From contig CAWFRG010000001.1 in NCBI GenBank assembly GCA_963818205.1, positions 186,001 to 250,000 of the forward strand: 64,000 nucleotides of DNA, written 5' to 3'. Positions 42,528-51,565 of the stretch are shown one piece after another. The translations under genes were made by a program, and so were the position numbers. Source of the stretch: CAVVYV01 sp963818205 (lineage in GTDB: Bacteria > Actinomycetota > Thermoleophilia > Solirubrobacterales > 70-9). The notes under the pieces were generated by a model. The model saw only the letters and a program-made list of their open reading frames with translations. It was not told the origin of the DNA and searched no databases. Positions within the stretch are counted from its first letter, which is position 1, and the number at the start of each line of letters is the position of its first letter.

Positions 42528-42980
42528 GTGAACCTCGGATTCCTGCTCCTGGCCGATCACAGCGAGGCCATCAACGGCAAGATCTACGCGATGGGCGGAG
42601 GCTGGAACGTCCTCCGCTTTCCCCGACTTCCTCAGGAATGGGGATTCGCGCTTGCGATGGGCGTCGATGTTCCCTGGGACGAGACCAACCAGACATACAG
42701 CCTCTCGATGCACATCGAGGATCCCGACGGGGAGCTGCTCGGAGACGAGTTCTCGATGGACTTCGAGGCCGGCCGCCCACCGGGTTCCATCCAGGGCTCC
42801 GATCAGCGAATAGTCGTGTCGCTGCAGACCCGGGCGACCTTTGCGACCGCCGGCCCGCACGCCGTCGTCGTCAAGATCGAGGACGCCGAGATCGGCCGCA
42901 GCCGCTTCTACGTGGTCCAGGTGCCCCAGCAGACAGGCCCACCGCAAATGTTCTCTCCGGAGGACCAGCCTCCCGCCTAG
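42528..42980 (+). CDS. DUF6941-like protein
   Basis: A 150-residue protein beginning at GTG, 14 bp after the SDR stop. The opening LGFLLLADHSEAINGKIYAM with GGGWNVLRF is characteristic, from memory, of the DUF6941 family found in actinobacteria. A beta-rich body follows (LSMHIEDPDGELLG, VVSLQTRATFATAGPHAVVV), suggesting an immunoglobulin-like sandwich. No function is known. Its TAG stop is formed by the first bases of a palindromic repeat. Confidence 0.75.
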   Translation: MNLGFLLLADHSEAINGKIYAMGGGWNVLRFPRLPQEWGFALAMGVDVPWDETNQTYSLSMHIEDPDGELLGDEFSMDFEAGRPPGSIQGSDQRIVVSLQTRATFATAGPHAVVVKIEDAEIGRSRFYVVQVPQQTGPPQMFSPEDQPPA

Positions 42981-43031
42981 AGGGTTGATGGGGGTTAGGC
43001 GCGTCGCGTGGATAACCCACATCAGCCCTCT
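42979..43031. repeat. Palindromic repeat family 3, copy 1
   Basis: The left arm AGAGGGTTGATGGGGGTTA pairs with the right arm TAACCCACATCAGCCCTCT (two mismatches in 19), with a 15-base loop. Preceded by CT and followed by AG, it gives CTAG at both ends. Those ends provide the TAG stops of both converging genes. A second copy is at 62261-62317. Confidence 0.8.
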
Positions 43032-44018
43032 AGTCGGTCCCGGCGTACTCCGGATCGAAGTAGACGCGTTTGCGCCAAGGCGGGGTGACGGCGAAGGAGA
43101 CGGCGTCGCGGCCGGCGAGGGTCTCGATCGGGATCAGCCGCAGCAGGTGGTCCTTGGTGGTCCGGGAGACGGTCTTCCCGGTGCTGGCGTTGCCGGCGTG
43201 GCTGCCGCCTGAGATGTAGAGCACTCCGACCTCCGGGCCCCAGCCGTTGACCGCCGGTGGCGATCGCCGAAGGGTCCAGGCGCCCGCCCGGTTCCGGCGG
43301 AGGCTGTAGCCGGCGAGGCCGCGGCCGATCTCATAGCTGTACCCGTGGTGCGAGCTGGCCCTGGCGAAGCGCCCGGCCGGGCCGATCCGCACCTGATAGC
43401 CCTCCCAGTCGTCCGGGTGGAAGGTGGAGTGCCCGAGCTTCGAGCTCAGCGTCCGGATCGGGCGCTTGAGGAAGGTGCTGCCCTCGGCGGTGGCGCTCCC
43501 CGGGTAGTAGAGCCAGTACTGGAGGTAGAGGTTGCCGGCCCGCTCCCCCGAGCAATCCGCCCCCGCTGCCTCGGTCGCCGCCGCAGCTTCGGACCGGCAG
43601 TCGACGGCATGGGTGAAGGCGACCGGCGGCTCGCCCGAGCTCGACCGCGCCACCACTCCCTCTCCCGGGCCGGAGGCGCAGCGGTCCTCGCGGCAGCGCC
43701 GGTAATCGACCGGCAGCGCCGTCATCCCATCCTCGTAGAGCAGGGCCGGGGCGTGGGCCTGGAGCAGCGCCGCCAGCTCCGCTCCGTTGGCGGCCTTCAG
43801 CTTTGGGGCGAACGCCGCAGTCCTCGGTCAGCCTGACCGCGCAGATGATCTTCTCGGCGATCGACTTCGCCAGGAGCAAGCCCGGGATGCGCGCTGCCCG
43901 CCACCCACGGCAGGGCGGCGAGCACGAGGGCCACCAGCGCGACGAGGCCGACCCACTCGACCGTGCTCTGACCCCGCTCGCCACCGCCGCTCGACGCTCT
44001 CCTCGCTCCCGTCGTCAC
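43030..44018 (-). CDS. Prepilin-like N-terminus fused to secreted domain, frameshifted
   Basis: The ATG at 44018 opens a protein with GGGERGQSTVEWVGLVALVA, like the class III/Flp-type prepilin signal (G-Q-S-T-V-E) with its hydrophobic helix. After one or more frame changes near 43880 and 43800 it continues LLLAKSIAEKIICAVRLTED, then MTALPVDYRRCREDRCASGP. The last 230 residues have paired cysteines, NLYLQYWLYYPGSATAEG, HPDDWEGYQVRIGP and GNASTGKTVSRTTKDHL. The C-terminal domain is not recognised. The protein is probably displayed at the cell surface. Confidence 0.6.
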
Positions 44019-44118
44019 ACCCGGGTGACGCTAGGAGCGAGCCGCTCCCCAGATCCCTGACGGCGTCACGGATGACCAACGGATTTGAGCCGAAGCGCCT
44101 GCTAGGGTCGCGGCCGAG

Positions 44119-44340
44119 ATGGAGGGAGCACCCGCATCCGGCGGCCGCGGCGCGAGGTTCTGGGTGATTGTGGCTGTGGTTGTGCTCGCGATCATCTTCG
44201 CGGCGGTCAACTTCCAGAAGGTGACGATCGACTTCATCGTCGGCGACAGCGAGGCGCCGCTCGTGATCGCCCTCCTGATCTCGGGATTCTTCGGCTTCAT
44301 CATCGGGCTCGCCCTGCCCCGCTTCCGCCGCCGCGACTAG
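44119..44340 (+). CDS. LapA-domain (DUF1049) membrane protein
   Basis: A 73-residue protein with two membrane helices (FWVIVAVVVLAIIFAAVNFQ and LVIALLISGFFGFIIGLAL) and a basic C-terminus RFRRRD. The NFQKVTIDFI link between helices is typical of the LapA/DUF1049 family, whose enterobacterial member helps control lipopolysaccharide assembly. In actinobacteria the function is unknown. The stop overlaps the converging pntB gene by 4 bp. Confidence 0.82.
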   Translation: MEGAPASGGRGARFWVIVAVVVLAIIFAAVNFQKVTIDFIVGDSEAPLVIALLISGFFGFIIGLALPRFRRRD

Positions 44341-45749
44341 AGGTTCTCGAGCTCGCTGGTGATGTCCGCCGCGGCGCTCTTGGCGTCGCCGAACAGCATC
44401 GAGGTCTTGTCCTCGTAGAAGAGGTCGTTGTCGATCCCGGCGAAACCGGGGCTGAGGCTGCGCTTGATCACGATCACCTCCCGAGCCTGGTTCACCTCGA
44501 TGATCGGCATCCCCGCGATCGGGGAGTTGGGATCGTTCTTCGCTGCGGGGTTGGTGACGTCGTTGGCGCCGATCACCACGGCGACGTCCATCTGCGGCAT
44601 CTCGGGATTGATCTCGTCCATCTCCTTGAGCTGCTCGTAAGGGACGTCCGCCTCTGCGAGGAGCACGTTCATGTGCCCGGGCATCCGTCCGGCGACCGGA
44701 TGGATCGCGTAGCTGACCTGCACTCCGCGCTTCTCCAGCGCGTTGGCGAGCTCCTTGACCGCGTGCTGGGCCTGGGCCACCGCCATCCCGTAGCCGGGGA
44801 CGAAGACGACCGAGTCGGCGTAGCCGAGCTTGATCGCCGCGTCCTCCGGCCCGATCGAATGGACCGGGCGCTCCTCCCGCTCCCCCGCGGCGGCACTGAC
44901 CGCGCCGAAGCCGGAGAAGAGCAGGTTGCCGATCGAGCGGTTCATCGCCCGGCTCATCTCGATCGTCAGGATCGTTCCCGAGGAGCCGACCAGGGTGCCG
45001 GCGACGATCAGGACGACGTTGTCGAGCGCGAAGCCTGCCGCGGCGGCTGCGAGGCCGGTGAAGGCGTTGAGCAGCGAGATCACCACCGGCATGTCGGCCC
45101 CCCCGATCGGGAGCACGAAGAGGTTGCCGAGCACCGCCGCCCCGATCAGGACGGCGATGTAGAGGCCCTGCGAGGGCGAGTCGTGATCGATCCCGAGGAC
45201 GATGCAGCCGGCGAGGATCGCCGCCAGCAGCGCCCCGTTGAAGATGTGCTGAAAGGGCAGCTGGATCGGCCGGCTGGGCACCAGGTCCTGGAGCTTTCCG
45301 AAGGCGATGTTCGAACCCCAGAACGACACGGAGCCGATCACCGTCGAGAACAGGATCGGCACGAAGATCTCCAGCGGGATGCCCGCTCCTCCCGTGGTCG
45401 CGTGGCGGAACTCCGACCACGAGATCAGCGCCGCCGCGCCGCCGCCGACTCCGTTGTAGAGCGCCACCATCTGCGGCATCTGAGTCATCTGGACCCTGAG
45501 TGAGGCGACCGCTCCGACGGCGGTTCCGATCAGGATCCCGATCACGATCAGGGCCCCGTTGCCGATCACGTCGAGGAAGAGCGTGGTGACGATCGCGATC
45601 GCCATCCCGGTCGCCGCGATCAGGTTGCCCCGCCGCGCGGTCCGCGGGTGCGTCCCCTGGCTGATCCCGAAGATGAACAGCGAGAAGGAGACGATGTAGC
45701 AGGCGATCACGAAGTCGCTGTTGGGCGACAGCGCCGCGAGGGGAGTCAC
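44337..45749 (-). CDS. pntB: NAD(P) transhydrogenase subunit beta
   Basis: A 470-residue subunit of the proton-translocating transhydrogenase, which moves hydride between NADH and NADP+ at the cost of the proton gradient. About eight or nine N-terminal membrane helices are followed by the NADP-binding domain III, with VFVPGYGMAVAQAQHAVKEL, HPVAGRMPGHMNVLLAEADV, VVIGANDVTNPAA and VIVIKRSLSPGFAGIDNDLF. Its ATG overlaps pntAb by 4 bp. The order pntAa-pntAb-pntB is a single operon. Confidence 0.96.
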   Translation of the reverse strand: MTPLAALSPNSDFVIACYIVSFSLFIFGISQGTHPRTARRGNLIAATGMAIAIVTTLFLDVIGNGALIVIGILIGTAVGAVASLRVQMTQMPQMVALYNGVGGGAAALISWSEFRHATTGGAGIPLEIFVPILFSTVIGSVSFWGSNIAFGKLQDLVPSRPIQLPFQHIFNGALLAAILAGCIVLGIDHDSPSQGLYIAVLIGAAVLGNLFVLPIGGADMPVVISLLNAFTGLAAAAAGFALDNVVLIVAGTLVGSSGTILTIEMSRAMNRSIGNLLFSGFGAVSAAAGEREERPVHSIGPEDAAIKLGYADSVVFVPGYGMAVAQAQHAVKELANALEKRGVQVSYAIHPVAGRMPGHMNVLLAEADVPYEQLKEMDEINPEMPQMDVAVVIGANDVTNPAAKNDPNSPIAGMPIIEVNQAREVIVIKRSLSPGFAGIDNDLFYEDKTSMLFGDAKSAAADITSELENL

Positions 45750-46126
45750 TGACCGGTCTCCCCGCCGGCCTCCGACTGATCCGAGGGCGCTCCGTCAGGA
45801 GCGACCCGATTAATGCTGGTCTCGGCCTCCTCCTCCTTCTTCTCCTTGCGATCGCGGCCCCGGAACATCCCCAGCATCCGGTCGGTGACCATGAAGCCGC
45901 CGACGATGTTGATCGTCCCGAAGGCGATCGCGATCACCCCGATCACCTTCTCGAGGGTGTCGTCGGCGGAGCCGATCACGATCAGCCCGCCGAGCATCAC
46001 GATCCCGTGGATCGCGTTCGTCTGCGACATCAGCGGGGTGTGCAGGGTGGTCGGCACCTTCGAGATCACCTCGAAGCCGACGAAGGCGGCGAGGACGAAG
46101 ATCGTGATCTCGGTGATCAGGTCCAT
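45746..46126 (-). CDS. pntAb: NAD(P) transhydrogenase subunit alpha part 2
   Basis: The membrane domain II portion of the alpha subunit, 126 residues. The helices are ITIFVLAAFVGFEVIS, HGIVMLGGLIVIG and VIGVIAIAFGTINIVGGFMV, with the family VPTTLHTPLMSQTNAIHG segment. The C-terminal 35 residues after MLGMFRGRDRKEKK are not part of the family. Residues INRVAPDGAPSD of this tail are encoded by a dispersed repeat (45782-45815), so the repeat has extended the reading frame. It shares one base with pntAa. Confidence 0.94.
   Translation of the reverse strand: MDLITEITIFVLAAFVGFEVISKVPTTLHTPLMSQTNAIHGIVMLGGLIVIGSADDTLEKVIGVIAIAFGTINIVGGFMVTDRMLGMFRGRDRKEKKEEEAETSINRVAPDGAPSDQSEAGGETGQ
45782..45815. 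repeat. Dispersed repeat family 1, copy E, translated in frame in pntAb
   Basis: CGAGGGCGCTCCGTCAGGAG followed by CGACCCGATTAATG matches copies C and D in sequence and spacing. CGCTCC and GGAGCG pair across four bases. Read on the minus strand it encodes NRVAPDGAPSD. Confidence 0.7.
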
Positions 46127-47247
46127 CAGTTCCCTCCCGCGGCTTCCTTCGCTCGCTCGTTGACGATCTCTCCGTTGTTGGTGAGGCAGGCGCCGGCGAC
46201 GATCTCGTCGTCGAAGTCGAGCTTCAGCTGCCCGTCGTCGACCAGCAGCTCGAGCAGGTTCTGGAGGTTCTTGGCGTAGAGCGCCGAGGCATTCCGCGCC
46301 ATCTGGCTCGGCAGGTTTGCCGGGCCGATCATCTTCACGCCGTTCTCCTCGACCGTCTCCCCCGGCTTCGACCCTCGACGTTGCCGCCGGTCTCGGCGGC
46401 GAGATCGACGATCACCGAGCCCGGGCGCCATCCCGCGGACGGCGTCGGCGGTGATCAGCAGCGGCGCCGGGCGCCCCGGGATCTGGGCCGTGGTGATGAT
46501 CACGTCCTGGCGCTTCGCGGCCTCCGCGAGCTCGCCGCGAAGCCGCTCGTTCTCCTCGTCGGTGAGCGGCCTCGCGTACCCGCCCTCTCCCTCGGCGTCC
46601 TTCACCGCCTCGACCTCGAGGAACCTGCCGCCGAGCGACTGGACCTGCTCCTTGACCACCGAGCGGACGTCGAAGCCGGTGACCACGGCGCCGAGGCGCT
46701 TTGCGGTGGCGATCGCCTGGAGGCCGGCGACTCCGGCACCGAGGACGAGGACCTTGGCCGGTGGGACGGTCCCCGCCGCCGTGGTCATCATCGGGAAGAG
46801 CGAGCCCGACTCGCGGGCGGCGATCAGCACCGACATGTAGCCGCCCAGGTTTGCCTGCGAGGAGAGCGCGTCCATCGACTGGGCCCGGGTTATCCGGGGG
46901 ATCGACTCCATCGCGAAGCTCGTCACCCCCTTGGCCGCCAGGGAGCGGGCGAGGTCGGGGTTGGTGAGCGGCTCGAGGAAGCCGATCAGCACCTGCCCCT
47001 GCTTCAGTCGCTCGACCTCCTCTGCGGTCGGTGGGTTGACCTTGAGGACGACATCGGCGCCCCAGACGTCGCCATCGAGCGTTGCCCCGGCCTCGCTGTA
47101 CTCCGAGTCGGGGTGGGAGGCGCCCTCCCCCGCTCCCGGCTCGACCGCCACCTCGATCTCCTTCGCGGTCAATGCCTTGACCACGTCAGGGACGACCGCC
47201 ACACGGCGCTCCCCCTCGGCGGTCTCCTTTGGGACTCCGATCTTCAT
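46126..47247 (-). CDS. pntAa: NAD(P) transhydrogenase subunit alpha part 1, compensated frameshift
   Basis: The NAD-binding domain I subunit, 373 residues. It opens MKIGVPKETAEGERRVAVVP and contains VLVLGAGVAGLQAIATAKRL and a C-terminal NLPSQMARNASALYAKNLQN. Between about 46415 and 46378 the read residues are an arginine-rich string. Removing one G and adding one base restores GSVIVDLAAETGGNVEG, the conserved family segment, without changing the rest. A pair of sequencing indels is therefore likely. It is the first gene of the pnt operon. Confidence 0.93.
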   Translation of the reverse strand: MKIGVPKETAEGERRVAVVPDVVKALTAKEIEVAVEPGAGEGASHPDSEYSEAGATLDGDVWGADVVLKVNPPTAEEVERLKQGQVLIGFLEPLTNPDLARSLAAKGVTSFAMESIPRITRAQSMDALSSQANLGGYMSVLIAARESGSLFPMMTTAAGTVPPAKVLVLGAGVAGLQAIATAKRLGAVVTGFDVRSVVKEQVQSLGGRFLEVEAVKDAEGEGGYARPLTDEENERLRGELAEAAKRQDVIITTAQIPGRPAPLLITADAVRGMAPGLGDRRSRRRDRRQRRGSKPGETVEENGVKMIGPANLPSQMARNASALYAKNLQNLLELLVDDGQLKLDFDDEIVAGACLTNNGEIVNERAKEAAGGN

Positions 47248-47310
47248 CCGGACGATTCAGCTCCCCGAAGCGGGGATTGAGCGCGGCAATCTATTCGACT
47301 TCCAGCGGAA

Positions 47311-47715
47311 TCACTCCGCCATACCCGCCGCCTCGAGGGCCTCCGCGCGGGTGGCGTAGAACCCGACTCGCGCGATCTTCCCGTCCCGGACGCGGTAGAG
47401 GTAGGAGTTCTCGCCGCGCACCTCGACGCCGCTCGCCCTGCCGCTCCCCCCGTGCGTGGCGTGGATGAAGATCAGGTCTCCGAGCTCGCGCGCCTCATCG
47501 ATCTCGAAGTTGTAGTCGCGGCCAAAGGCCTGGAACCAGTCGCCAAACCATCCGCCCACCGCCTCCTTCCCCTCGTATGTGCCGGGATTCACGACCGCCT
47601 CCCCCTCGACCACGAGCACCACATCGTCGGCATAAAGGGCCATCGCGCGCTCGAAGTCGCGCTCGTTGACGGCCTCGAACTGATCGCGGATCACCTCGAC
47701 GTCGGCTTCAGACAC
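47311..47715 (-). CDS. SnoaL-like/NTF2-fold protein
   Basis: A 134-residue cone-shaped NTF2-fold protein starting at a GTG (VSEADVEVIRDQFEAVNERD); the frame is open upstream but unlikely to be translated. It has the typical FERAMALYADDVVLVVEGEA, GKEAVGGWFGDWFQAF and YLYRVRDGKIARVGFY strands. Such proteins are small isomerases, hydrolases or ligand binders; the role here is not evident. It is transcribed like the LLM oxidoreductase upstream, with 28 bp between. Confidence 0.85.
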   Translation of the reverse strand: MSEADVEVIRDQFEAVNERDFERAMALYADDVVLVVEGEAVVNPGTYEGKEAVGGWFGDWFQAFGRDYNFEIDEARELGDLIFIHATHGGSGRASGVEVRGENSYLYRVRDGKIARVGFYATRAEALEAAGMAE

Positions 47716-47743
47716 CCGGGCAGTATCGCGCCGCAGCTGGGGC

Positions 47744-48820
47744 TCAGGCGGGTGAGCCCGCGCCGACCATTTCGGCGAGCCGCTCGAGCGTGTGGAGCCG
47801 CTCATCGGGGGCGCCGTGGACGGGCGAGACGATCATCCGGGCGACGCCCGCGTCGGCGAACCGCCTCACCCGCTCGGCGACCTCATCCTCGGTGCCGATG
47901 ATCGAGGTGGCGTCGACGAGCTCGTCGGGGATCGCCTTGTAGGCCTCGTCGCGCTTGCCGTCCAGGTAGAGCGACTGGACCTCGTCGGCCGCCTCACCGA
48001 AGCCGAAGCGGTGGGTGAGGTCGACGTAGAAGTTGGTCTTCTTCGAGCCCATCCCGCCGAGGTAGAGCAGCAGTCCCGCCTTGACCACGTTTCGGGCGGT
48101 CTCCAGGTCGCCGTCGATCGCCACCTGGACCGAGGGCGAGACCTCGAACTCCTCGCGCGAGCGGCCCCCCTTGGCGAGCCCCGCCTCGATGTGCTCGCCC
48201 CAGGCCGACTCCCACTCGTCGACTGAGAAGAAGATCGGGATCCAGCCGTCGGCGATCTCCGCGGCCAGCTCGACCGACTTCCGGCCGATCGCACCGAGGA
48301 AGATCGGGATCTCACTGCGAACCGGATGGAAGTTCAGCTTCAGCGCCTTGCCCTGGCCGGTGACGCCCTCTCCCTCCGTCAGCGGGAGCTTGAAGTGCTT
48401 GCCCTCGTACTCGAGCCGCCCCTCCCGGGCGACGATCTGCTTGACGATCTCGACGTACTCGCGGGTGCGGCCCCAGGGCTTCTCATAGGGGACGCCGTAC
48501 CAGCCCTCCGAGACCTGTGGCCCGGAGGGCCCGAAGCCGAAGATGAAGCGGCCGCCCGAGAGCGCGTCGATGGTGGCCCCCGCCATCGCCGCCGCCGCCG
48601 GCTGCCGGGCCGGCACCTGGAGGATCGCGGCGCCGAGCTGGATCGTCTCGGTCTTCCCCGCCAGGTAGGCGAGGACGCTGACCGCGTCGGAGCCGTAGGA
48701 CTCGGCCGCCCAGACCGAGTCGTACCCGGCGCGCTCGGCGGTCTGGACATACCCGACCGCCTCGTCCCCCTGGGGGCCGATCCCCCAGTAGCCGAGGTTA
48801 AGTCCGAGCTTCAGCGCCAT
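47744..48820 (-). CDS. LLM-class F420-dependent oxidoreductase
   Basis: A 358-residue luciferase-like oxidoreductase. LGLNLGYWGIGPQGDEAVGY, YDSVWAAESYGSDAVSVLAY and LSGGRFIFGFGPSGPQVSEG are hallmarks of the F420-dependent branch. The C-terminus has SIIGTEDEVAERVRRFADAG and ARMIVSPVHG. The substrate is unknown. It probably forms a two-gene operon with the SnoaL-like gene. Confidence 0.9.
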   Translation of the reverse strand: MALKLGLNLGYWGIGPQGDEAVGYVQTAERAGYDSVWAAESYGSDAVSVLAYLAGKTETIQLGAAILQVPARQPAAAAMAGATIDALSGGRFIFGFGPSGPQVSEGWYGVPYEKPWGRTREYVEIVKQIVAREGRLEYEGKHFKLPLTEGEGVTGQGKALKLNFHPVRSEIPIFLGAIGRKSVELAAEIADGWIPIFFSVDEWESAWGEHIEAGLAKGGRSREEFEVSPSVQVAIDGDLETARNVVKAGLLLYLGGMGSKKTNFYVDLTHRFGFGEAADEVQSLYLDGKRDEAYKAIPDELVDATSIIGTEDEVAERVRRFADAGVARMIVSPVHGAPDERLHTLERLAEMVGAGSPA

Positions 48821-49116
48821 CGATCAGCAGCCTAGATGGAAGCAGCGATCTAGTGCTTTCTGGGGGCAAGCGGCCGGCTCGAAGCCGATCCAAGCCGGGA
48901 GGAGGCCCTGGAGGCGAGAGGGCTGCGCCTCGAACCCGAGGCGGCCGCCCTCTACTGGCGCTCCCGGGCAAACGGCAGCGCCCCCTAGGGCGCGCGGCGC
49001 CTGAGCTCACGCGCGTCCGACCCCTGCAGGTAGCGCGCCCGCCTGACCGGGGCCCATCAGACCCTGGTCGAGCCTCCGCGCGGTTCACACCGGCCCGCTC
49101 CGCTATCAATGCGTCG

Positions 49117-51537
49117 GTGAACGACGAGCGGCATCCGGGTGGGCTCTCGAGCAAGGAAGCGGCGAAGCGGCTGCAGAAGCTCGGCGCGCCCGAGAACCGC
49201 TCCAGCCGCTCGGTGGCAAGCATCGTCGCGGGCAACGTCTTCACCCTCTTCAACGCGATCATCGGGGTGTTCTTCATCGTCGTCCTCTCATTCGGGCTGT
49301 TCGCCGACGCCCTCTTCGGCTTCATCGCGATCCTCAACAGCTACATAGGGATTCGCCAGGAGATCAAGGCGAAGGAGACGCTCGAGAGCCTGGCGCTCCT
49401 GGTCGCCCCGAGGGCGAAGGCCATCCGCGACGGCAAGGTGGTCGAGGTTCGCGCCGACGAGGTGGTGCCCGGCGATTGGATCCGGATGGAGCCTGGCGAC
49501 CAGCTGGTCGCCGACGGCGAGGTGACCGAGACCCGCGGCCTCACCCTCGACGAGTCGATGCTCACCGGCGAGGCCGACGGGGTGCGCAAGCGCGTCGGCC
49601 ACCGGGCGCTCTCGGGGTCATTCGTGCTCTCAGGATCGGGCTATTACGAGGTGGACGCGGTCCGCGAGGACTCCTACGCCGAGAAGGTCGCGGGCGAGGC
49701 CCGCGCCTTCCGTCACCCGCCCTCGCCTCTGCAGGAGGAGGTGAACAGCGTCCTCCGGGCCACCACCTGGCTGATGCTGCCGCTCGCCATCGTCCTGATC
49801 TTCGCCCTCAACGCCCGTAACGAGCCGGCGCGCGAGGCGGTGCAGACGGCGACCGCCGGGCTGATCACGCTGATCCCGGAGGGCCTGGTGCTGCTGATGA
49901 CCGTCACCCTGGCGGTCGCGGCCGTCCGCCTCGCGCGCCTCGACACCCTCGTCCAGCAGATCAGCGCCACCGAGGCCCTGGCGGCCGTCGACACGATCTG
50001 CGTCGACAAGACCGGGACCCTGACCACCGGCGAGCTGAAGCTGGTCTCGGTGGAGGTCGCCGACCAGTCGAACGCGGGGGACGCCCACCAGGCGCTCGCC
50101 CGGTTCGCCGGCAGCTCGGGCGAGCGCAACCGAACCCTCGAGGCGATCGCCGAGAAGTATCCGGCGACGGGGGAACGGGTGGCCGCCGAGGTGCCGTTCT
50201 CCTCCGAGTGGAAATGGAGCGGGCTTACCCTGGACGGTCGCCGCCGCAGCGAGACCTTCGTGCTCGGCGCCCCCGACGTGCTCGCGGCGCGCGGAGCCTT
50301 GGAGCTGCCCACCTCGATGCAGCAGGCGCTCGAGGAGCACACCCGCAACGGGCGCCGCGTGGTCGCATTCGGTCGCGCCACCGGCAGGCTTCCCGATGAC
50401 CCCTACGCAGAGCCGCCCCCGCCGCTCGCCCCCCTGGCCCTGGTGGTGCTCGAGGAGACCCTGCGCCCGGACGCCCGCGAGACGATTGCGTTCATGCGCG
50501 AGCAGGACATGGACCTGAAGCTGATCTCGGGCGACGCCCGGCAGACGGTGACCGCGGTAGCGACCGCGGTCGGGGTCCCGGCGGACGCCGGAGTGGTCGA
50601 GGGAGACGAGCTCCCGGAGGACCACGTCTCGCTGGGGCGGATAGCGGCGCAGAACACGATCTTCTGCCGGATCCGGCCGGAGCAGAAGAAGGCGCTGGTC
50701 TCGGTGCTCGCCGAGCGCGGGCGGTTCACCGCGATGATCGGCGACGGGGTCAACGACGTCCCGGCCCTGAAGCGGGCCCGCCTCGCGGTCGCGATGGGCT
50801 CCGGCAGCCAGATCACCAAGGGAATCGCCGACATCGTCCTGCTCAAGGACCAGTTCTCGCGGCTGCCCCGCGCCGTCGCCGAGGGCCGGCGGATCGCCCG
50901 CAACATCCACCGGCTCGGCCGGCTCTACGTCACCAAGACCGTCTACGCGGCCGCCCTGATCGCGGTCGTCGCGATCCCGGGCTGGGCCTTCCCCTTCCTC
51001 CCCCGCCACCTCACCCTGGCGGCCTTCCTGACGATCGGGATCCCGAGCTTCGTCCTCGCTCTCGCCCCCAGCGACGGCCCGCTCTACCGGGGGAGGCTGC
51101 TGCGGGCGCTGGCCGCGTTCGCGGTCCCGGCAGGGCTCGCGATCGCCGCCGCCTCGCTCGCCTCCTTCTTCCTGGTCGACACGATGTTCGGCGGCTCGCT
51201 GGAGGAGGGCCGGACCGCTGCGACCACCACCTTGGTGGTGCTCGGCCTCTGCTTCATCCTCCTGCTCGAGCGCGGACCGGGCCGCGAGGACATCGCGATC
51301 CAGAGCTACATGCTGGCCCTGGTCGCCGCCCTGGGGGCGCTCTACGCCCTGGCGCTGGCGGTCCCGTTCCTGCGCGACTTCTTCGAGCTCGACCAGCTCG
51401 CCGGCGGCCAGCTCTTCCTCGCTCTGCTCTCGGCGGCGGCTGGGCTGGTGCTGGCGAGCCTCGTCTGGCGGGTGCCGGCGATCGAGCAGCTGGAGGAGCG
51501 CCCGCCGTCCCCGAGAAGGCCCCGCACGGCCCGGTGA
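49117..51537 (+). CDS. P-type cation-transporting ATPase (CtpE-like)
   Basis: An 806-residue P-type ATPase from a GTG at 49117 (VNDERHPGGLSSKEAAKRL). The actuator domain motif is LTGEAD in place of TGES. The TM4 ion motif is LITLIPEGLVLLM. D297 in CVDKTGTLT is the phosphorylated residue, and the hinge is MIGDGVNDVPALKRARLAVA. About ten membrane helices are expected. The PEGL motif and overall layout recall mycobacterial CtpE, a calcium transporter; the ion is inferred. The frame is open upstream to 48853 but without family similarity. Pyruvate kinase follows 28 bp later. Confidence 0.9.
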   Translation: MNDERHPGGLSSKEAAKRLQKLGAPENRSSRSVASIVAGNVFTLFNAIIGVFFIVVLSFGLFADALFGFIAILNSYIGIRQEIKAKETLESLALLVAPRAKAIRDGKVVEVRADEVVPGDWIRMEPGDQLVADGEVTETRGLTLDESMLTGEADGVRKRVGHRALSGSFVLSGSGYYEVDAVREDSYAEKVAGEARAFRHPPSPLQEEVNSVLRATTWLMLPLAIVLIFALNARNEPAREAVQTATAGLITLIPEGLVLLMTVTLAVAAVRLARLDTLVQQISATEALAAVDTICVDKTGTLTTGELKLVSVEVADQSNAGDAHQALARFAGSSGERNRTLEAIAEKYPATGERVAAEVPFSSEWKWSGLTLDGRRRSETFVLGAPDVLAARGALELPTSMQQALEEHTRNGRRVVAFGRATGRLPDDPYAEPPPPLAPLALVVLEETLRPDARETIAFMREQDMDLKLISGDARQTVTAVATAVGVPADAGVVEGDELPEDHVSLGRIAAQNTIFCRIRPEQKKALVSVLAERGRFTAMIGDGVNDVPALKRARLAVAMGSGSQITKGIADIVLLKDQFSRLPRAVAEGRRIARNIHRLGRLYVTKTVYAAALIAVVAIPGWAFPFLPRHLTLAAFLTIGIPSFVLALAPSDGPLYRGRLLRALAAFAVPAGLAIAAASLASFFLVDTMFGGSLEEGRTAATTTLVVLGLCFILLLERGPGREDIAIQSYMLALVAALGALYALALAVPFLRDFFELDQLAGGQLFLALLSAAAGLVLASLVWRVPAIEQLEERPPSPRRPRTAR

Positions 51538-51565
51538 CAGCGCCGACGACCGAGGCGCCGGCGCG

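Noticed and set aside
48853..49116. N-terminal extension of the P-type ATPase frame, and a short frame ending at 48988 (EEALEARGLRLEPEAAALYW)
   Set aside because: The extension is Gly/Arg/Pro-rich without family similarity, and the GTG at 49117 starts the conserved part. The short frame looks protein-like but has no clear start or family, so it was not called a gene.
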